NCBI RefSeq assembly: GCF_963082655.1
Contig: NC_081553.1
Coordinates: 43,503,260-43,567,259 of the forward strand
Origin: Stomoxys calcitrans
Lineage: Eukaryota > Arthropoda > Insecta > Diptera > Muscidae
DNA length: 64,000 nucleotides
Direction of reading: 5' to 3'
Shown here in pieces: positions 32,158 to 42,575 of the stretch (positions within the stretch are counted from its first letter, which is position 1; the number at the start of each line of letters is the position of its first letter). The notes beneath the pieces are model-generated. The model was not told the origin of the DNA. It searched no databases and worked only from the letters and a program-made list of their open reading frames with translations. A program made the translations under genes and the position numbers.

Positions 32158-32461
32158 TGCGAATTTTGCCCATGAACATTTCACTTAGGAACAGGGCCAA
32201 ACTTCTCACATACCAATGGATGCAGTCCGATTCAAGTTCAAGCTCAATGATAAGGGGCCTCCTTTTTATAGCCGAGTCCGAACGGCGTGCCGCATTGTCA
32301 ACACCTCTTTGGAAAGAGTTTTAAATGGCATAGTACCTCACAAATGTTGCCAGCATTAGGAGTAGAAAACCACCGCTGAAAATATTTTTCTGAAGATCTC
32401 GGCAGGATTCGAACCCAGGCTTTCAGCGTGATAGGCGGACATACTAACGCACGGTGGCCTC
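32158..32461 (-). mobile_element. tRNA-derived SINE inside the Jockey-like LINE
   Basis: The minus-strand head GGCCACCGTGCGTTAGTATG, B box GGGTTCGAATCCTGCCGAGA, the body (CCAAAGAGGTGTTGAC, GACTCGGCTATAAAAAGGAG) and tail GGGCAAAATTCGC are nearly complete. It is flanked not by a short target duplication but by two diverged copies of the same ~170-bp LINE segment (31985-32150 and 32466-32640). Confidence 0.9.
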
Positions 32462-32763
32462 CTTATAAGGTGGCAGATATCTTCAGATTTCTTGCAGCGT
32501 AATATGAGGCAAGTTCTTGGAGGTAGTCATTCAACGCAGATGTGGACAATGAGTTGGGGGCCTGATGCCATGATCGTACAATCGTCCGCATATGATATGA
32601 TCTCTATGCGGTCTGGAGGGGTTAGAATGGAGGATAGGTAAAGGCTAAACAGTGCCGGAATAATCACCCGCTTTGGGGAACTCCCTGTTTCACTATACGG
32701 TGTTTCGATTTCTTGTCCCTAAATTCCACAAATGACTGGCGACCACATAGATAATTCGCGACC
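32462..32763 (-). pseudogene. Jockey-like LINE, second copy of the palm segment
   Basis: The minus strand gives DRIEIISYADDCTIMASG (near 32590) preceded by IPALFSLYLSSIL and EFRDKK-like remnants (GQEIETPY after a frameshift). With the copy at 31985-32150 this makes two YADD motifs in one element. The spacing between equivalent positions is 483 bp, or about 179 bp once the SINE is removed, which resembles the period of the array next to it. Confidence 0.8.
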
Positions 32764-33950
32764 TAGCGTTTGAGGCCTGGTTGGAGGGACCTGTTGGCAA
32801 TGTCCTCAGTTTGGCATGGCTGACCATGCCTTCGATAGGTCCAGTGACACGAGGACCGTCTTATCACATGGCCTGGGCTGATTGAAGCAATGGAAAATGT
32901 GTGCGTTGTTGGCTTGCAAAGCAGTTGTTGGACTATGCAGTCTTCGGAATCCATGGTGGTGCTTGGCGAATGGAAATTCTTCCACGAGGCATGGCTGACC
33001 GTGTCGAATGCCTTCGATAGGTCCAGTGATACGAGGACCGTCTTATCACTTGGCCTGGGCTGATTGAAGCCAAAGCAAACAGCAAATGTGTGTGGTGATG
33101 GCATGCAAAGCAGTTGTTGGGCTATGCAGTCTTCGGAATCCATGTTGATGGTTGGCGAATGGAAATTCTCCCACGAGGCATGGATGACCGTGTCGAAGGC
33201 CTTCGATAGGTCCAGTGCCACTAGGACCGTCTTATCACATGGCCTGGGCTGATTGAAGCCAAAACTAGCAGCAAAAACAGTTATGGGGCTATGCAGTCTT
33301 CGGAATCCATGGTGGTGCTTGGCGAATGGAAATTCTTCCACGAGGCATGGCTGACCGTGTCGAATGCCTTCGATAGGTCCAGTGACACGAGGACCGTCTT
33401 ATCACTTGGCCTGGGCTGATTGAAGCCAAAGCAAGGAGCAAAAGTGTGCGGTGATGGCATGCAAAGCAGTTTTGGGGCTATCCAGTCTTCGGAATCCATG
33501 TTGATGCTCGGCGAATGGAAATTCTCCCACGAGGCATGGCTGACCATGTCGAATGCCTTCGATAGGTCCAGTGCCACGAGGACCGTCTTATCACATGGCT
33601 TGGGCTGATTGAAGCCAAAACTAGCAGCAAAAGCAGTTATGGGGCTATGCAGTCTTCGGAATCCATGTTGATGGTTGGCGAATGGAAATTCTCCCACGAG
33701 GCATGGCTGACCGTGTCGAATGCCTTCGATAGGTCCAGTAACACGAGGACCGTCTTATCACATGGCCTGGGCTGATCGAAGCCACGGAAAATGTGTGCGT
33801 TGGTGGCTTGCAAAGCAGTTGTTGGACATTGCAGTCTTCGGAATCCATTTTGATGCTCGGATGCTCGAATGGAAATTCTCCTACGAGGCTGGGAAGAGTA
33901 ATGTCTCAAGCGTCTTTGCTTGAGAGAAGGGAGATCGGTCTGTGCGACTC
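32763..33950 (-). repeat. In-frame tandem array within the LINE reverse transcriptase
   Basis: The segment encoding DKTVLVALDLSKAFDTVSHA is repeated six times. The equivalent TGACC codons lie at about 32821, 32996, 33185, 33351, 33541 and 33708. Spacing alternates 189/166 bp, so the true unit is a ~356-bp dimer. The Asp of LDLSKAFD (first catalytic Asp of reverse transcriptase) is present in most copies. Frames of 192, 138 and 90 codons stay open across units. Dimer halves differ by HHGFRRLHS versus a MDSEDCI-QQLLC joint, so the array formed by repeated joining of the same two breakpoints. Confidence 0.9.
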
Positions 33951-34131
33951 ATCAAACTCGGGTCCTTTCCAGGCTTCAGTAGCGGGATCACTCTACCTCC
34001 AGACATTGGGAACTATAAGAGTGTTCAAAGATAGGTTCAGGACAGTTGTAAGGTACTCAACTCCAGGTAAATTCAGATTCTTCAGCATCAGTGTAGAGAT
34101 TCCGTTGGGGCCCAATGCCTTGGATGATTTT
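33951..34131 (-). pseudogene. Jockey-like LINE, start of the reverse transcriptase
   Basis: The minus strand reads SSKALGPNGISTLMLKNL, VEYLTTVLNLSLNT, LIVPNVWR, then a stop and ESHRPISLLSS. GP-GIS and RPISLL are the conserved motifs before the fingers of Jockey-type reverse transcriptases. The match ends at about 34131, the 5' truncation point of the element. Confidence 0.85.
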
Positions 34132-35428
34132 TACAAAAATTGGGAAAGTTTTTGTTTTATGACAACCTTTATCCAAAATTCATTTTGATAGAAAATTTTG
34201 TCAACATTTTCAGATTACATTTCTATAAAAAATCTCAAGAAATCTTCTCTCAGTGTATTCAGGTGAAAACTCCAAGGGTTTCTTTTTTTCCTTTTTGCTA
34301 TGGGATGGATTTCACTGGACACAAAGCCACCAACTCTTTTGAAATTCAAATTTCCGTCTTAACGTGAAAATCAATGCTTTCAGGGTGATTCGATTCGTTT
34401 AACCTTTTTAGTCATTCTTTAAAGGGATTTGAAACTAAAATGGCTATAATGTCACCCGAACAAAAAAACAACGAAATGTAAAAAAGAAAATCGCTACAAC
34501 ACCCCAACAATGAATAAAAGAGTGACATTCTAAGCTAATTCACTTTCCATCCAACAAAGCAGAGATTTTCTGGGCCCCTGCAATGCAGTCACTAAGATTT
34601 GAAATACTTGGCAAAGCCTTTTCCTTTGGCTGCTGTTCACTTGTCTTTTCTGTCACGTTAGAATAATGTTTTGAAGTGGTGGGGGTGGGGGTGAAGGTAG
34701 TGTTATTGCCGTCTTACCTAAGCAATTGCCAATTTCGCCTTGCACTTCGAGGAATTCTAAGAAATCGCTAAGATTTCTTTTTTTTTTTGGCTTTCGCCAT
34801 AGTCTTGAGCGTTTGGGAAAAAGCTCCTCACCGAAGATATATGAACTGGGTCCTGTACTATTGCGGCAGTTTGGGGACATTCAAATAGCAAAAAAAAAAA
34901 AAAAAAAAAACAACTCCGATTAAAGGACAACTTTTGGTGGCAGCTAACATTGCTGTTTGTTGGTGTTTTGCAATGAAATGCTAAACATGTCATGATCTTT
35001 AGACTTAGACAACCAACCAAAAGGCAAAAAAAAGGAGAACATACGTTATCTTTGACAGCAGACTGAGCAGACATTTAAGTTTGTTTTTAATTTTTGTAAT
35101 GGCTCTTCTGGCTAAATGTCTCTTAGACTGGAATTATAAAAAAATTAAATGGTAATTAAGTTTTAACGATGCTGCATTGGAGCAGAGTAGAAGTGGTTAC
35201 TGGGCATGTTGGTGAAAAATCACCTTAAAAGTTATGCAATAATCAATTGATTACTTGTGCACACTGCTAGCAAAATGTCTACAAAAGCATGATGGAGTGT
35301 TGTAGACATTATTGAAAAGATATATAAATCAATTTTTTTTTTAAATTTTAGGGCTCCAGAATGCCCGAAGGCCTATTGGTGGGCTTCAAAGTTCATCACC
35401 TCGACCTTACAATAAGCACAGAATGAAC
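34132..35428. other. Single-copy-like non-coding DNA
   Basis: No exon or transposon recognised. It contains GT- and A-rich simple tracts (34677-34700, 34889-34910) and ends in the hairpin end of a type B element. Confidence 0.45.
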
Positions 35429-36674
35429 CAGTAAAAAGGCGTTAAGTTCGGCCGGGCCGAACTTTGAATACCCACCACCTCGGGTATATATGTAAACCAC
35501 CTTTCATCAAAAGGTCGTATATATCGAAATATGATCCGATTTGGACAAAATACTAATAAGTACAAGTCATTGTTCAATTGTGTATAACAAAATATTGGCC
35601 TTTTTAGCAGCTATATCTAAATATAAACCGATCTGAGCCATATACAACATGGATGTCGAAAAGCCTAACATAAGTCAATGTGTCAAATTTCAGTAAAATC
35701 GGATTATAAATGCGCCTTATATGGGGCCAAGACTTTAAATCGAAAGATCGGTCTATATGGCAGCTATATTCAAATATGGACCGATCTGGGCCAAATTGAA
35801 GAAGGACGAAGAACAGCCTAACACACCTCACTGTCCCAAATTTCAGCGACATCGGACAATAAATGCGCCTTTTATGGTCACAAAACCTAAAACCGAGAGA
35901 TCGGTCTATATGGCAGCTAAATCCAAATCTGGACCGATCTGTGCCATATGGAAGAAGTATTTCAAGGGGCTTATTTTAACTCACTATCGCAAATTTCGGC
36001 GACATCGGATAATAAATGCGCCTTTTATGGGCAAAAAAACCTTAAATCGAGAGATCGGTCTATATGGCAGCTATATCCAAATCTGGACCGATCTGGGCCA
36101 AATTGACGAAGGATGTCGAGGAGCCTAACATAACTTACTGTTCCAAATTTCAGAAAAATCGGATAACAAATGTGGCTTTTATGGGCCTAAAACCCTAAAT
36201 CGGAGGATCGGTCTATATGGCAGCTATATGCAAATCCAAACCGATCTGGACCAAATTGACGAAGAATGTCGGGGGGCCTAACACAACTCACTCTATTAAA
36301 TTTCAGTAAAATCGGATAATAAATGTGGCTTTTCAGCAAAATCGGATAATAATTGTGGCTTTTGTGGGCCTAAAACCCTAAATCGGTGGATCGGTCTATA
36401 TGGGGGCTATATCAAGATATAGTCCGATATAGCTCATCTTCGAACTTAACCTGCTTATAGACAAAAAAAGACTCTGTGCAAAATTTCAGCTCAATATCTC
36501 TATTTTTGAAGACTGTAGCGTGATTTCAATAGACAGACGGACGGACAAGTCTAGATCTTCTTAGATTTTTACGCTGATCAAGAATATATATACTTTATTG
36601 GGTCGGAAATGGATATTTCGATGTGTTGTAAGCGGAACTATAAAATGAATATACCCCCATCCTTCGTGGAAATA
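35429..36674 (-). mobile_element. Hairpin-ended element, type B
   Basis: It begins CAGTAAAAAGGCGTTAAG with the perfect palindrome TTCGGCCGGGCCGAA (35447-35461) and CTTTGAATACCCACCACCTC. It has about five B units (a 123-codon frame runs through two of them) and the leader complement (TAGACAGACGGACGGACAAG, TACGCTGATCAAGAATATAT). The right module is degraded (CCCATCCTTCGTGGAAATAAAAA). A partial duplication of CAGTAAAATCGGATAATAAA lies at 36302-36360. Confidence 0.85.
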
Positions 36675-37070
36675 AAAAGGCGTTAACTGCGGCCGGTCGA
36701 ACGTTGGATCCCCACCACCTCTGGTATATTTGTAAGCCACCCTGTATAATCCGGTGAAAAAATGGATAATTTATGGCCCTCCCTGACAACTCCCTGTCCC
36801 AAATTTAGGCGAAATCTGACAATAAATGCGTCTATTATGGGTCCAAGACCTTAAATCGGAGGATCGGTCTATATGGCATCAATATCCAAATCTGGACCGA
36901 TCTGGTCCAAATTGGAAGACGATGTCGAGTGGCCTAACATTAATCACTGATCCAAATATTAGCAAAATCGCATAATAAACATGGCTTTTATGGGCCTAAG
37001 ACCCTGAATCCGCGGATCGGTTTATATGGGGGCTATATCAAGATATAGTCCGATATAGTCCATGTGTACC
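36675..37070 (-). mobile_element. Hairpin-ended element, type B, truncated, head to tail with the previous one
   Basis: It starts AAAGGCGTTAACTGCGGCCG with a broken palindrome (TGCGGCCGGTCGAAC), CCCACCACCTCTGG, two B units and the GATATAGTCCGATATAG segment. It then ends abruptly at GTACCCGCAAG. Its hairpin end touches the TATACCC end of the preceding element with no intervening bases that I can assign to neither. Confidence 0.75.
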
Positions 37071-37555
37071 CGCAAGAGTTGGGGAAGAGGCCGCTCTAAA
37101 CTTGGAGCCATTTTTTTGGGAAGAATTTATATAAAAACCAGTAAGGAATGACAAAAGTCTGGGAAGGAGCTGACCATATAGTACGCCTTACGCCACCGAG
37201 TCTACGTTTTACTTTTAATGCATGGAACCTCCAGATGAATGATATCTATGGGAGATATATCTTAATCTGGACCGACTTTGATGAAATTTAGCACATGCAG
37301 TAGAACTTCAAATAAAACACATAACGCTATTTTTTGGAAAGATTGGACTAAAATCTTGGCTTAAGCCTTAAAAGGCCATATCGGATGATAGATATGTATG
37401 AGAGCTTTATCTACTCTGTTCAGTTGCACTTGATGGGGGAAGGCCCGTTTCCCGCCAGGCCCGAAACACACAAACGTGTTCCTAGAGGGTATGAAAAATT
37501 GGGTTTTTTGCAATTTTCCCCCTAAACTGAACTTTTACCGAGATCTTGAACCTCC
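37071..37555. repeat. Unclassified repeat-like DNA
   Basis: It contains CCATATAGTACGCCTTACGC, CACCGAGTCTACG, GGGAGATATATCTTAATCTG and GACCGACTTTGATGAAATTT, words resembling 153-bp units but in a different arrangement. It is probably another related family, too decayed to place. Confidence 0.4.
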
Positions 37556-38548
37556 GAAAGCAGCCGGATTTACCAGGTCTAAAGCCACATTGATAGGGCC
37601 CTATTATCTCATTGACTTTAGGTTTTAATCTTTCACACAGTATGCTCGAAAGCATCTTGTATGTGATGAAGGAGGAGACTTATTCCTCTGTAGTTGGCAC
37701 ATTCCGTTTTGTCTCCTTTCTTGTGTACAAGACATAGTATACTGAGGTTCCAATCATCGGGTATGCGTTCTTCTAGCCAGAATGCGCAGATAAGCTGATG
37801 CATACGCCTTATCAGCGTGTCGCCTCCGGTCTTAAATAGTTCAGCGGTTAACCCGTCGGCTCCTGCTGCCTTGTTGTTCCTTAGTCGGCTCACTGCTACT
37901 TGGACCTCATTCTGACTAGGAGGTAAACATTCGATACCATCATCAGGGATTGGTTCTGCGAAATCTTCGTCGCCGCCAACATCGGACACTAGCAGTTGGG
38001 TAAAATGTTCTTTCCATATCCTCAGCATGTTATCTGTGTCAGTTACCAGATTTCCTTCTTTGTCTCTGCAGGAGGATGTGCCTGCACCAAAGCCATCGGT
38101 TTGATGTTTAATTCTTTGGTAGAATTTTCGGCCTTCGTTCTGATTCCTGTACATCTGAATTCGCGTACACTCACGTCTTTCCATTTCCTTTTTCTTTCTG
38201 CGGAATAGACGTTTCTCCTCTCTCCTTTTCTCCCGATATCTCTCCTTCATCTGGCGCTTTGCTACTGATTGCAGGGTTGCTCTATATGCCGCATTCTTGG
38301 CTTCAGTAGCATCTCGACACTCTTGATCGTACCATGGGTTTCTTGGAGGAGGCTTCCGGTACCCAAGTACGGATTTCGCGGCATTTTCCATGGAGTTGAC
38401 AATAGTTTGCCACTGCGCCATTATATCATCCGAACAAGGAGTGCTTTCATCAACCAGTTGGGTCAGTCGAGTCGAGAGTATGCCGCCGCCATTTGTTGTG
38501 TTTGCAGCTTTTCAATGTCCATCTTCCGTGCAGTGTCAGATCGTACTT
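37556..38548 (-). pseudogene. RTE-type LINE: linker and N-terminal half of the reverse transcriptase
   Basis: A 262-codon frame (38421-37633) is the longest in the window. It reads MAQWQTIVNSMENAAKSVLG, PWYDQECRDATEAKNAAYRA, a long basic coiled segment (KERYREKRREEKRLFRRKKK), GNLVTDTDNMLRIWKEHFTQ, LRNNKAAGADGLTAELFKTG and KGDKTECANYRGISLL. Upstream, YVARKVRSDTARKMDIEKLQ is in another frame (38560-38463). Downstream, after a frameshift, LCERLKPKVNEIIGPYQCGF is recognisable to about 37560. AGADGL and NYRGISLL are reverse-transcriptase motifs before the catalytic palm; the palm itself is absent. It is cut at both ends, with no recognisable leader or tail. Confidence 0.85.
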
Positions 38549-39880
38549 TCCTCGCCACATAGGTGGCTACATTTGACAAATATTTAAAAATCACCAGTGG
38601 TATCCTTCTCCAAGTTACCACTACAGTTATTACCAGACGCCAGTAGTAGCAGACATTTGTCTGCATTAAGTCATTGTTTCAGCTTGTTCCTATATCTGCA
38701 ATATTTCATCTGATTAAGACGAAAAAAAAAAAATCCCTGTACATGTGGCGTTTTCCTGGCGTTGGAATTTGCAAAAATCTAACGAAGAAAACAAGATGCA
38801 AATATTTGCTGTAAGTTGTTCATCTTCGAGTGCTAATGCAATGGATCTACATGAGATCGGGTCTTCCTGCTAGTGCAGCATGGCATCTCACATATACCAG
38901 AGATAGAGGGAGATGGAGTCGGAGTTGGAGACCAACAATTGGCAATGACCAACAAAACGAAGACCTAACGTCATATGAAAAATAAACAAAACGGGTATTT
39001 CAAGACTCAATATTTAAACGGTTGTTTGTTGTCGTCGTTGTCGTCGTCGTCCTCCTAGTGGTCGTCCACTTGGATGTGATCGTTTTATATGTGTTTTTCT
39101 GCGCGTGCTTAAATGCTTAAATGCATGTAGTATTTAGATTAATGAAAAACAAGTACATTTTCCATAGAATCTGTGACGAGCGAGCAACCAAATGAACGGG
39201 CTAAGGAATTGCAGCAAATCTCCACAACCAACTGACTGAGTGACTGACTGACTGAAGTAAAAGGCAAATGGACTTACCCAACCCATTTGAATGCCAAACT
39301 AAACATCGCCTTAGCCCGGAACCCATTCTAAATGTCTGTTATGCAGCAGAAGCAGCCCATTTGAATATCGTGTGCCAAGATGTGTGTCTGTCAGATCGTC
39401 CGTCTGTCTGTCTGTCTGGATGACTATCTTGACCATGTGTCTTTGCTGCTATCGCACCATAAAAATGTCACTGTTTCTGGTGTGTCCACTTTTCTGCTCA
39501 AGCATACACCTATGGCCATTCAAAATGGCATATGCAAATATGCCATGTCTTTGGCCACAGAGCTGCTGCCGATGATGATGATGATGATCATGTTGATGAC
39601 TATGATGGTGAGGATGCAGTTATGTGGAATTACAGAAATGCCATAAGAATTTATTCAAAGTGCACCATTAACGATCAACACAGAGTTGGCCATAATTGTT
39701 TCTGCTAAATTGAATTGTGTCACAAGCCCCCCATATGCACACTGCAACGGAAATTAATTTAGTTTTATGATGATTTTTGAATTGTTCTTACATTATTATT
39801 GACCAAATTTCTCAATTTTTATAGCCATAGCCGAGGATATTAATAAACTGCATTGGGAAAATGAAATAAGAAATAAGAAG
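38549..39880. other. Single-copy-like non-coding DNA with trinucleotide runs
   Basis: It has a GTC/CCT-rich tract (39029-39067), GTCTGTCTGTCTG (39399-39418) and a GATGATGAT run (39571-39590). No exon is recognised. Confidence 0.45.
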
Positions 39881-40395
39881 GTTGGGTTAAAATTCCAAAA
39901 ATTGAAAATTTACAGCTATATCCAATTTTCCATATCGGGTAACACATGAGCCATTGCTTAGAGAAGTGTCGGTGTTTTGCCTAGATACCTGCCATGACGG
40001 TCCAAACCTGCGAGGTCCAGGATCCAAGAATGAAAAACATGTGTATTCGTATATAATTGGTCCCAGGCAGCAACCTACTTCTGAGTACCAATTCAATTCC
40101 ATTTCCTTGTATTCGGATGTGTTCACCTGCTTGGTTGGTTATCTAAAATTCCTTCCGATCTTTGTGTCACGCCACCAGGTTAAGAACTCAAATCCGCGCC
40201 AAAGTCAATTTTACCACCGATTCGATCTCAACAGCTACGTAACAAACATTGGCTCCAATAGGGACTCAACACAACCAATCTCATGGATGACAGACACCGC
40301 AATGACAGATTGCCTGGCTCACACAATCACAGCAACAATTCGCCATGCACTTGTTATCCATGACACAACGTTTCGTCCTTTTCCTACAAACTATT
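39881..40395 (+). other. Unassigned DNA with a 162-codon frame running into a MITE
   Basis: A plus-strand frame (39954-40442) starts MLREVSVFCLDTCHDG, is neither low-complexity nor like the transposon proteins here, and ends in KRK. Its last 15 residues (LLGCPKSNCGFFKRK) are translated from the inverted repeat of the MITE at 40396. I see no domain, splice pattern or start context to support a gene. Confidence 0.3.
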
Positions 40396-40637
40396 TATTG
40401 GGTTGCCCAAAAAGTAATTGCGGATTTTTTAAAAGAAAGTAAATGCATTTTTAATAAAACTTAGAATGAACTTTAATCAAATATACTTTTTTTTACACTT
40501 TTTTTCTAAAGCAAGCTAAAAGTAGCAGCTGAAAACTGACAGAAGAAAGAATGCAATTACAGAGTCACAAGCTGTGAAAAAATTTGTCAACGCCGACTAT
40601 ATGAAAAATCCGCAATTACTTTTTGGGCAACCCAATA
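40396..40637 (+). mobile_element. Mariner-type MITE, copy 8
   Basis: Full length, TA at both borders, close to consensus. Confidence 0.95.
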
Positions 40638-41510
40638 CCTCCCATGAAAAGGTGGCCTGCTGTCTGCAGTACTAACGTCTTCAAGGGTCGTACTGAAATT
40701 TCTCACCACCTCGCCATTCCCCATATCATATGCCGTCTCAAATTACTTAACCACGCCAGCAACGAAACATCTCGTCATGGATAACTGGAGTGTACTGACG
40801 CCTACTTCGTTCTTCCCCTACCAAATACTTCCAGCGAAAAGGGAGACAACCTTACAACGGTCGTATTGTCTAAAAGAACCCTACGGAAACCCTACACTGG
40901 CCCACTAATCTCCTAGCGCCAAGATCTCCTATATCTGCATAGTATGGACATTCAGCCAGTACATGTCTCCAGTCCCCAATTCTCCCACAGTCGCACAAGA
41001 CATTCGTGAAAAGGTTATTCTGATCCATAAAAGCCATAAAAAATCCATCTCCGGTCAATATGAATCCCAGACTTAGACTAAGCGAAAATCAAGGAGGTTC
41101 CTTACGAATATTATCCCATTGTCATTAACCATCATTCCTTCATAGTCCATCATTCCACCTACTTCAAATGCTCCATACCAAGCATCTAGAGCTGCCAACA
41201 TCCCCATCTGCCAGCTCAGAAGCAGTGAGCCACTTTCCACTCCGTAAGAAACATCCATTTAACTGACGACTAAATCAAGCCTTACCAAGCCAAGTAAAAG
41301 CTGTAGTGCATCTGTTGACACAGACCCATTCATGGACAAGCATTCCAGTATAGCAACCCTTCTTCCAGTATAGCAACCCTTCTTCATCTTCCAAGAATAA
41401 TCGTGACTTTTCCATGCCATACCGGTGCTTTAAAACTTCCACAAGCAACAAATAAACCACCATACGTGGCCCGAACTACACGACTACGAAAAGAACTGTA
41501 AGCGATTTAT
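40638..41510 (-). pseudogene. 3' part of an R1/I-type LINE (C-terminal region)
   Basis: The minus strand reads RYGMEKSRLFLEDEEGLLYW, KKGCYTGMLVHEWVCVNRC (41463-41275), then DVSYGVESGSLLLSWQ and LAALDAWYGAFEVG (41258-41120). The last segment is MDQNNLFTNVLCDCG, RIGDWRHVLAECPYYADI and LGARRLVGQCRVSVGF (41058-40870). The C-x-C...H-x4-C pattern (CDCGRIGDWRHVLAEC) is the Cys/His motif at the end of R1/I-type pol proteins. Stops separate the three blocks. The upstream end is inside a 175-bp tandem duplication. Confidence 0.7.
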
Positions 41511-41761
41511 TTTTCTGATTTGCGGTATACTCATAAAAATACGGTGTTGCGGTATACTCATAAAAATGCGGTGTTAGCATCTAACACCATGCCATACCGG
41601 TGCTTTAAAAATTCCACAAGCAACAAATAAACCACCATACGTGGCACGAACTACACGACTACGAAAAGAACTGTAAGCGATTTATTTTTCTAATTTGCGG
41701 TATACTTATAAAAAAGCGGTGTTGCGGTATACTCATAAAAATGCGGTGTTAGCATCTAACG
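41412..41761 (+). repeat. 175-bp tandem duplication
   Basis: CCATGCCATACCGGTGCTTT starts at 41412 and 41587. Each copy runs through the LINE boundary into a pair of GCGGTATACTCATAAAAAT words and AGCATCTAAC. The copies differ at only a few bases. Confidence 0.9.
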
Positions 41762-42199
41762 CCATCGCAATTGTTGCGTTGTTATGCTCATCGCACAGTT
41801 ATGAGTGGCGATCGTAAGAATACTCGCGTACCACCGCTTTTAACATTGTCTTTGCCCATAGCGGTGTTAAGGGTTAGTGTAAGACGAAACAGAAACACCG
41901 CATCAACACAACACAACATATGAACAAAAATATATTTTAATAATGCTAATATGTAATTGTCGTTTGTTTTGCGGTTTACTAATTTTCATTATTTTTTGAG
42001 ATTTTTCAAACGTTATGTTGGCAAACACTCATCATACCACCGCATATACAAGATACAAGGCATCATTGGATTGCTTCTAGACGGTACATATACACACACA
42101 TTGACAGCACTACCGCTAAATCACGTTTGTTTTTGTAAAGACGTGGCCGTTCAGTTCCGTTTATTCAAAATGACAAGTATTTTTGCGGTGCACCGCAAA
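41522..42199. promoter_or_regulatory. Cluster of GCGGT/ACCGC motifs ending in a perfect palindrome
   Basis: GCGGT lies at 41522, 41549, 41568, 41697, 41716, 41724, 41743, 41861, 41971 and 42185. ACCGC lies at 41833, 41897, 42039, 42112 and 42192. Most are followed by G/A-T-T or preceded by AAAAAT. The last pair makes TTTGCGGTGCACCGCAAA (42182-42199), an 18-bp perfect palindrome. Function is unknown: it could be binding sites, or subterminal motifs of a DNA transposon such as a hAT-type element. Confidence 0.5.
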
Positions 42200-42575
42200 T
42201 TCGATACGATCTCTGTTGACTACTAAAACTCCAATCACTTCTCAGAATGCGCTTAAACATTGTGTCTTTCTCTCCATCACCCGATCCAATGTTCCAAAAT
42301 GATCACAAAACCTATTTTCTCTGAAGCAGTGACCTACAGATATTTTTCCTCCGAGTAGGTGCAACTGCAGTCGCTGACAATCGGTAGTGTAGAGTGGAAG
42401 ACGCCGGGCGGCAAACGACCTTGCCTATATGACAAGGTAAGTTATTGGAGTTTTTAAATAACCAAAGGCCATAATGTTCAAGAGGTGATCGGTCCTATGG
42501 ACCGGACGGGCTCACCTATATGAGCTTGACGAGGATCGCTACCGCCTCATTCAAATGAGATTACAACAACCAGTA
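42200..42575 (+). repeat. Possible LINE 3' untranslated region
   Basis: It ends CGCTACCGCCTCATTCAAAT followed by GAGATTACAACAACC. A closing ...TACAACAAC is typical of several insect non-LTR elements. No coding sequence precedes it on this strand that I can recognise. Confidence 0.4.

Larger units (their letters stand above)
30145..34131 (-). mobile_element. Jockey-like non-LTR retrotransposon, dead, with nested insertions
   Basis: Reading down the minus strand: reverse-transcriptase start (34131-33950), finger/palm array (33950-32763), palm with YADD (near 32590), a SINE, a second YADD (near 32107), thumb (32049-31564), an inserted RTE-type piece (30797-31553), and the C-terminal part (30786-30145). 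The coding order is otherwise normal. The 5' half (first ORF and endonuclease) is missing. The 3' end lies in a fragment of the TATACCC module (ACTACCACCATAGTATTAGG). Stops and frameshifts are frequent. Confidence 0.85.

Noticed and set aside
30145..33950. Intact coding capacity for a retrotransposon
   Set aside because: Stops, frameshifts, missing endonuclease and nested insertions break every domain.
39954..40442. 162-codon frame as a gene
   Set aside because: Its end is encoded by a MITE inverted repeat (GCPKSNCGFFKRK also appears from MITEs at 17.7 and 25.4 kb), and no domain, homologue or promoter can be pointed to.
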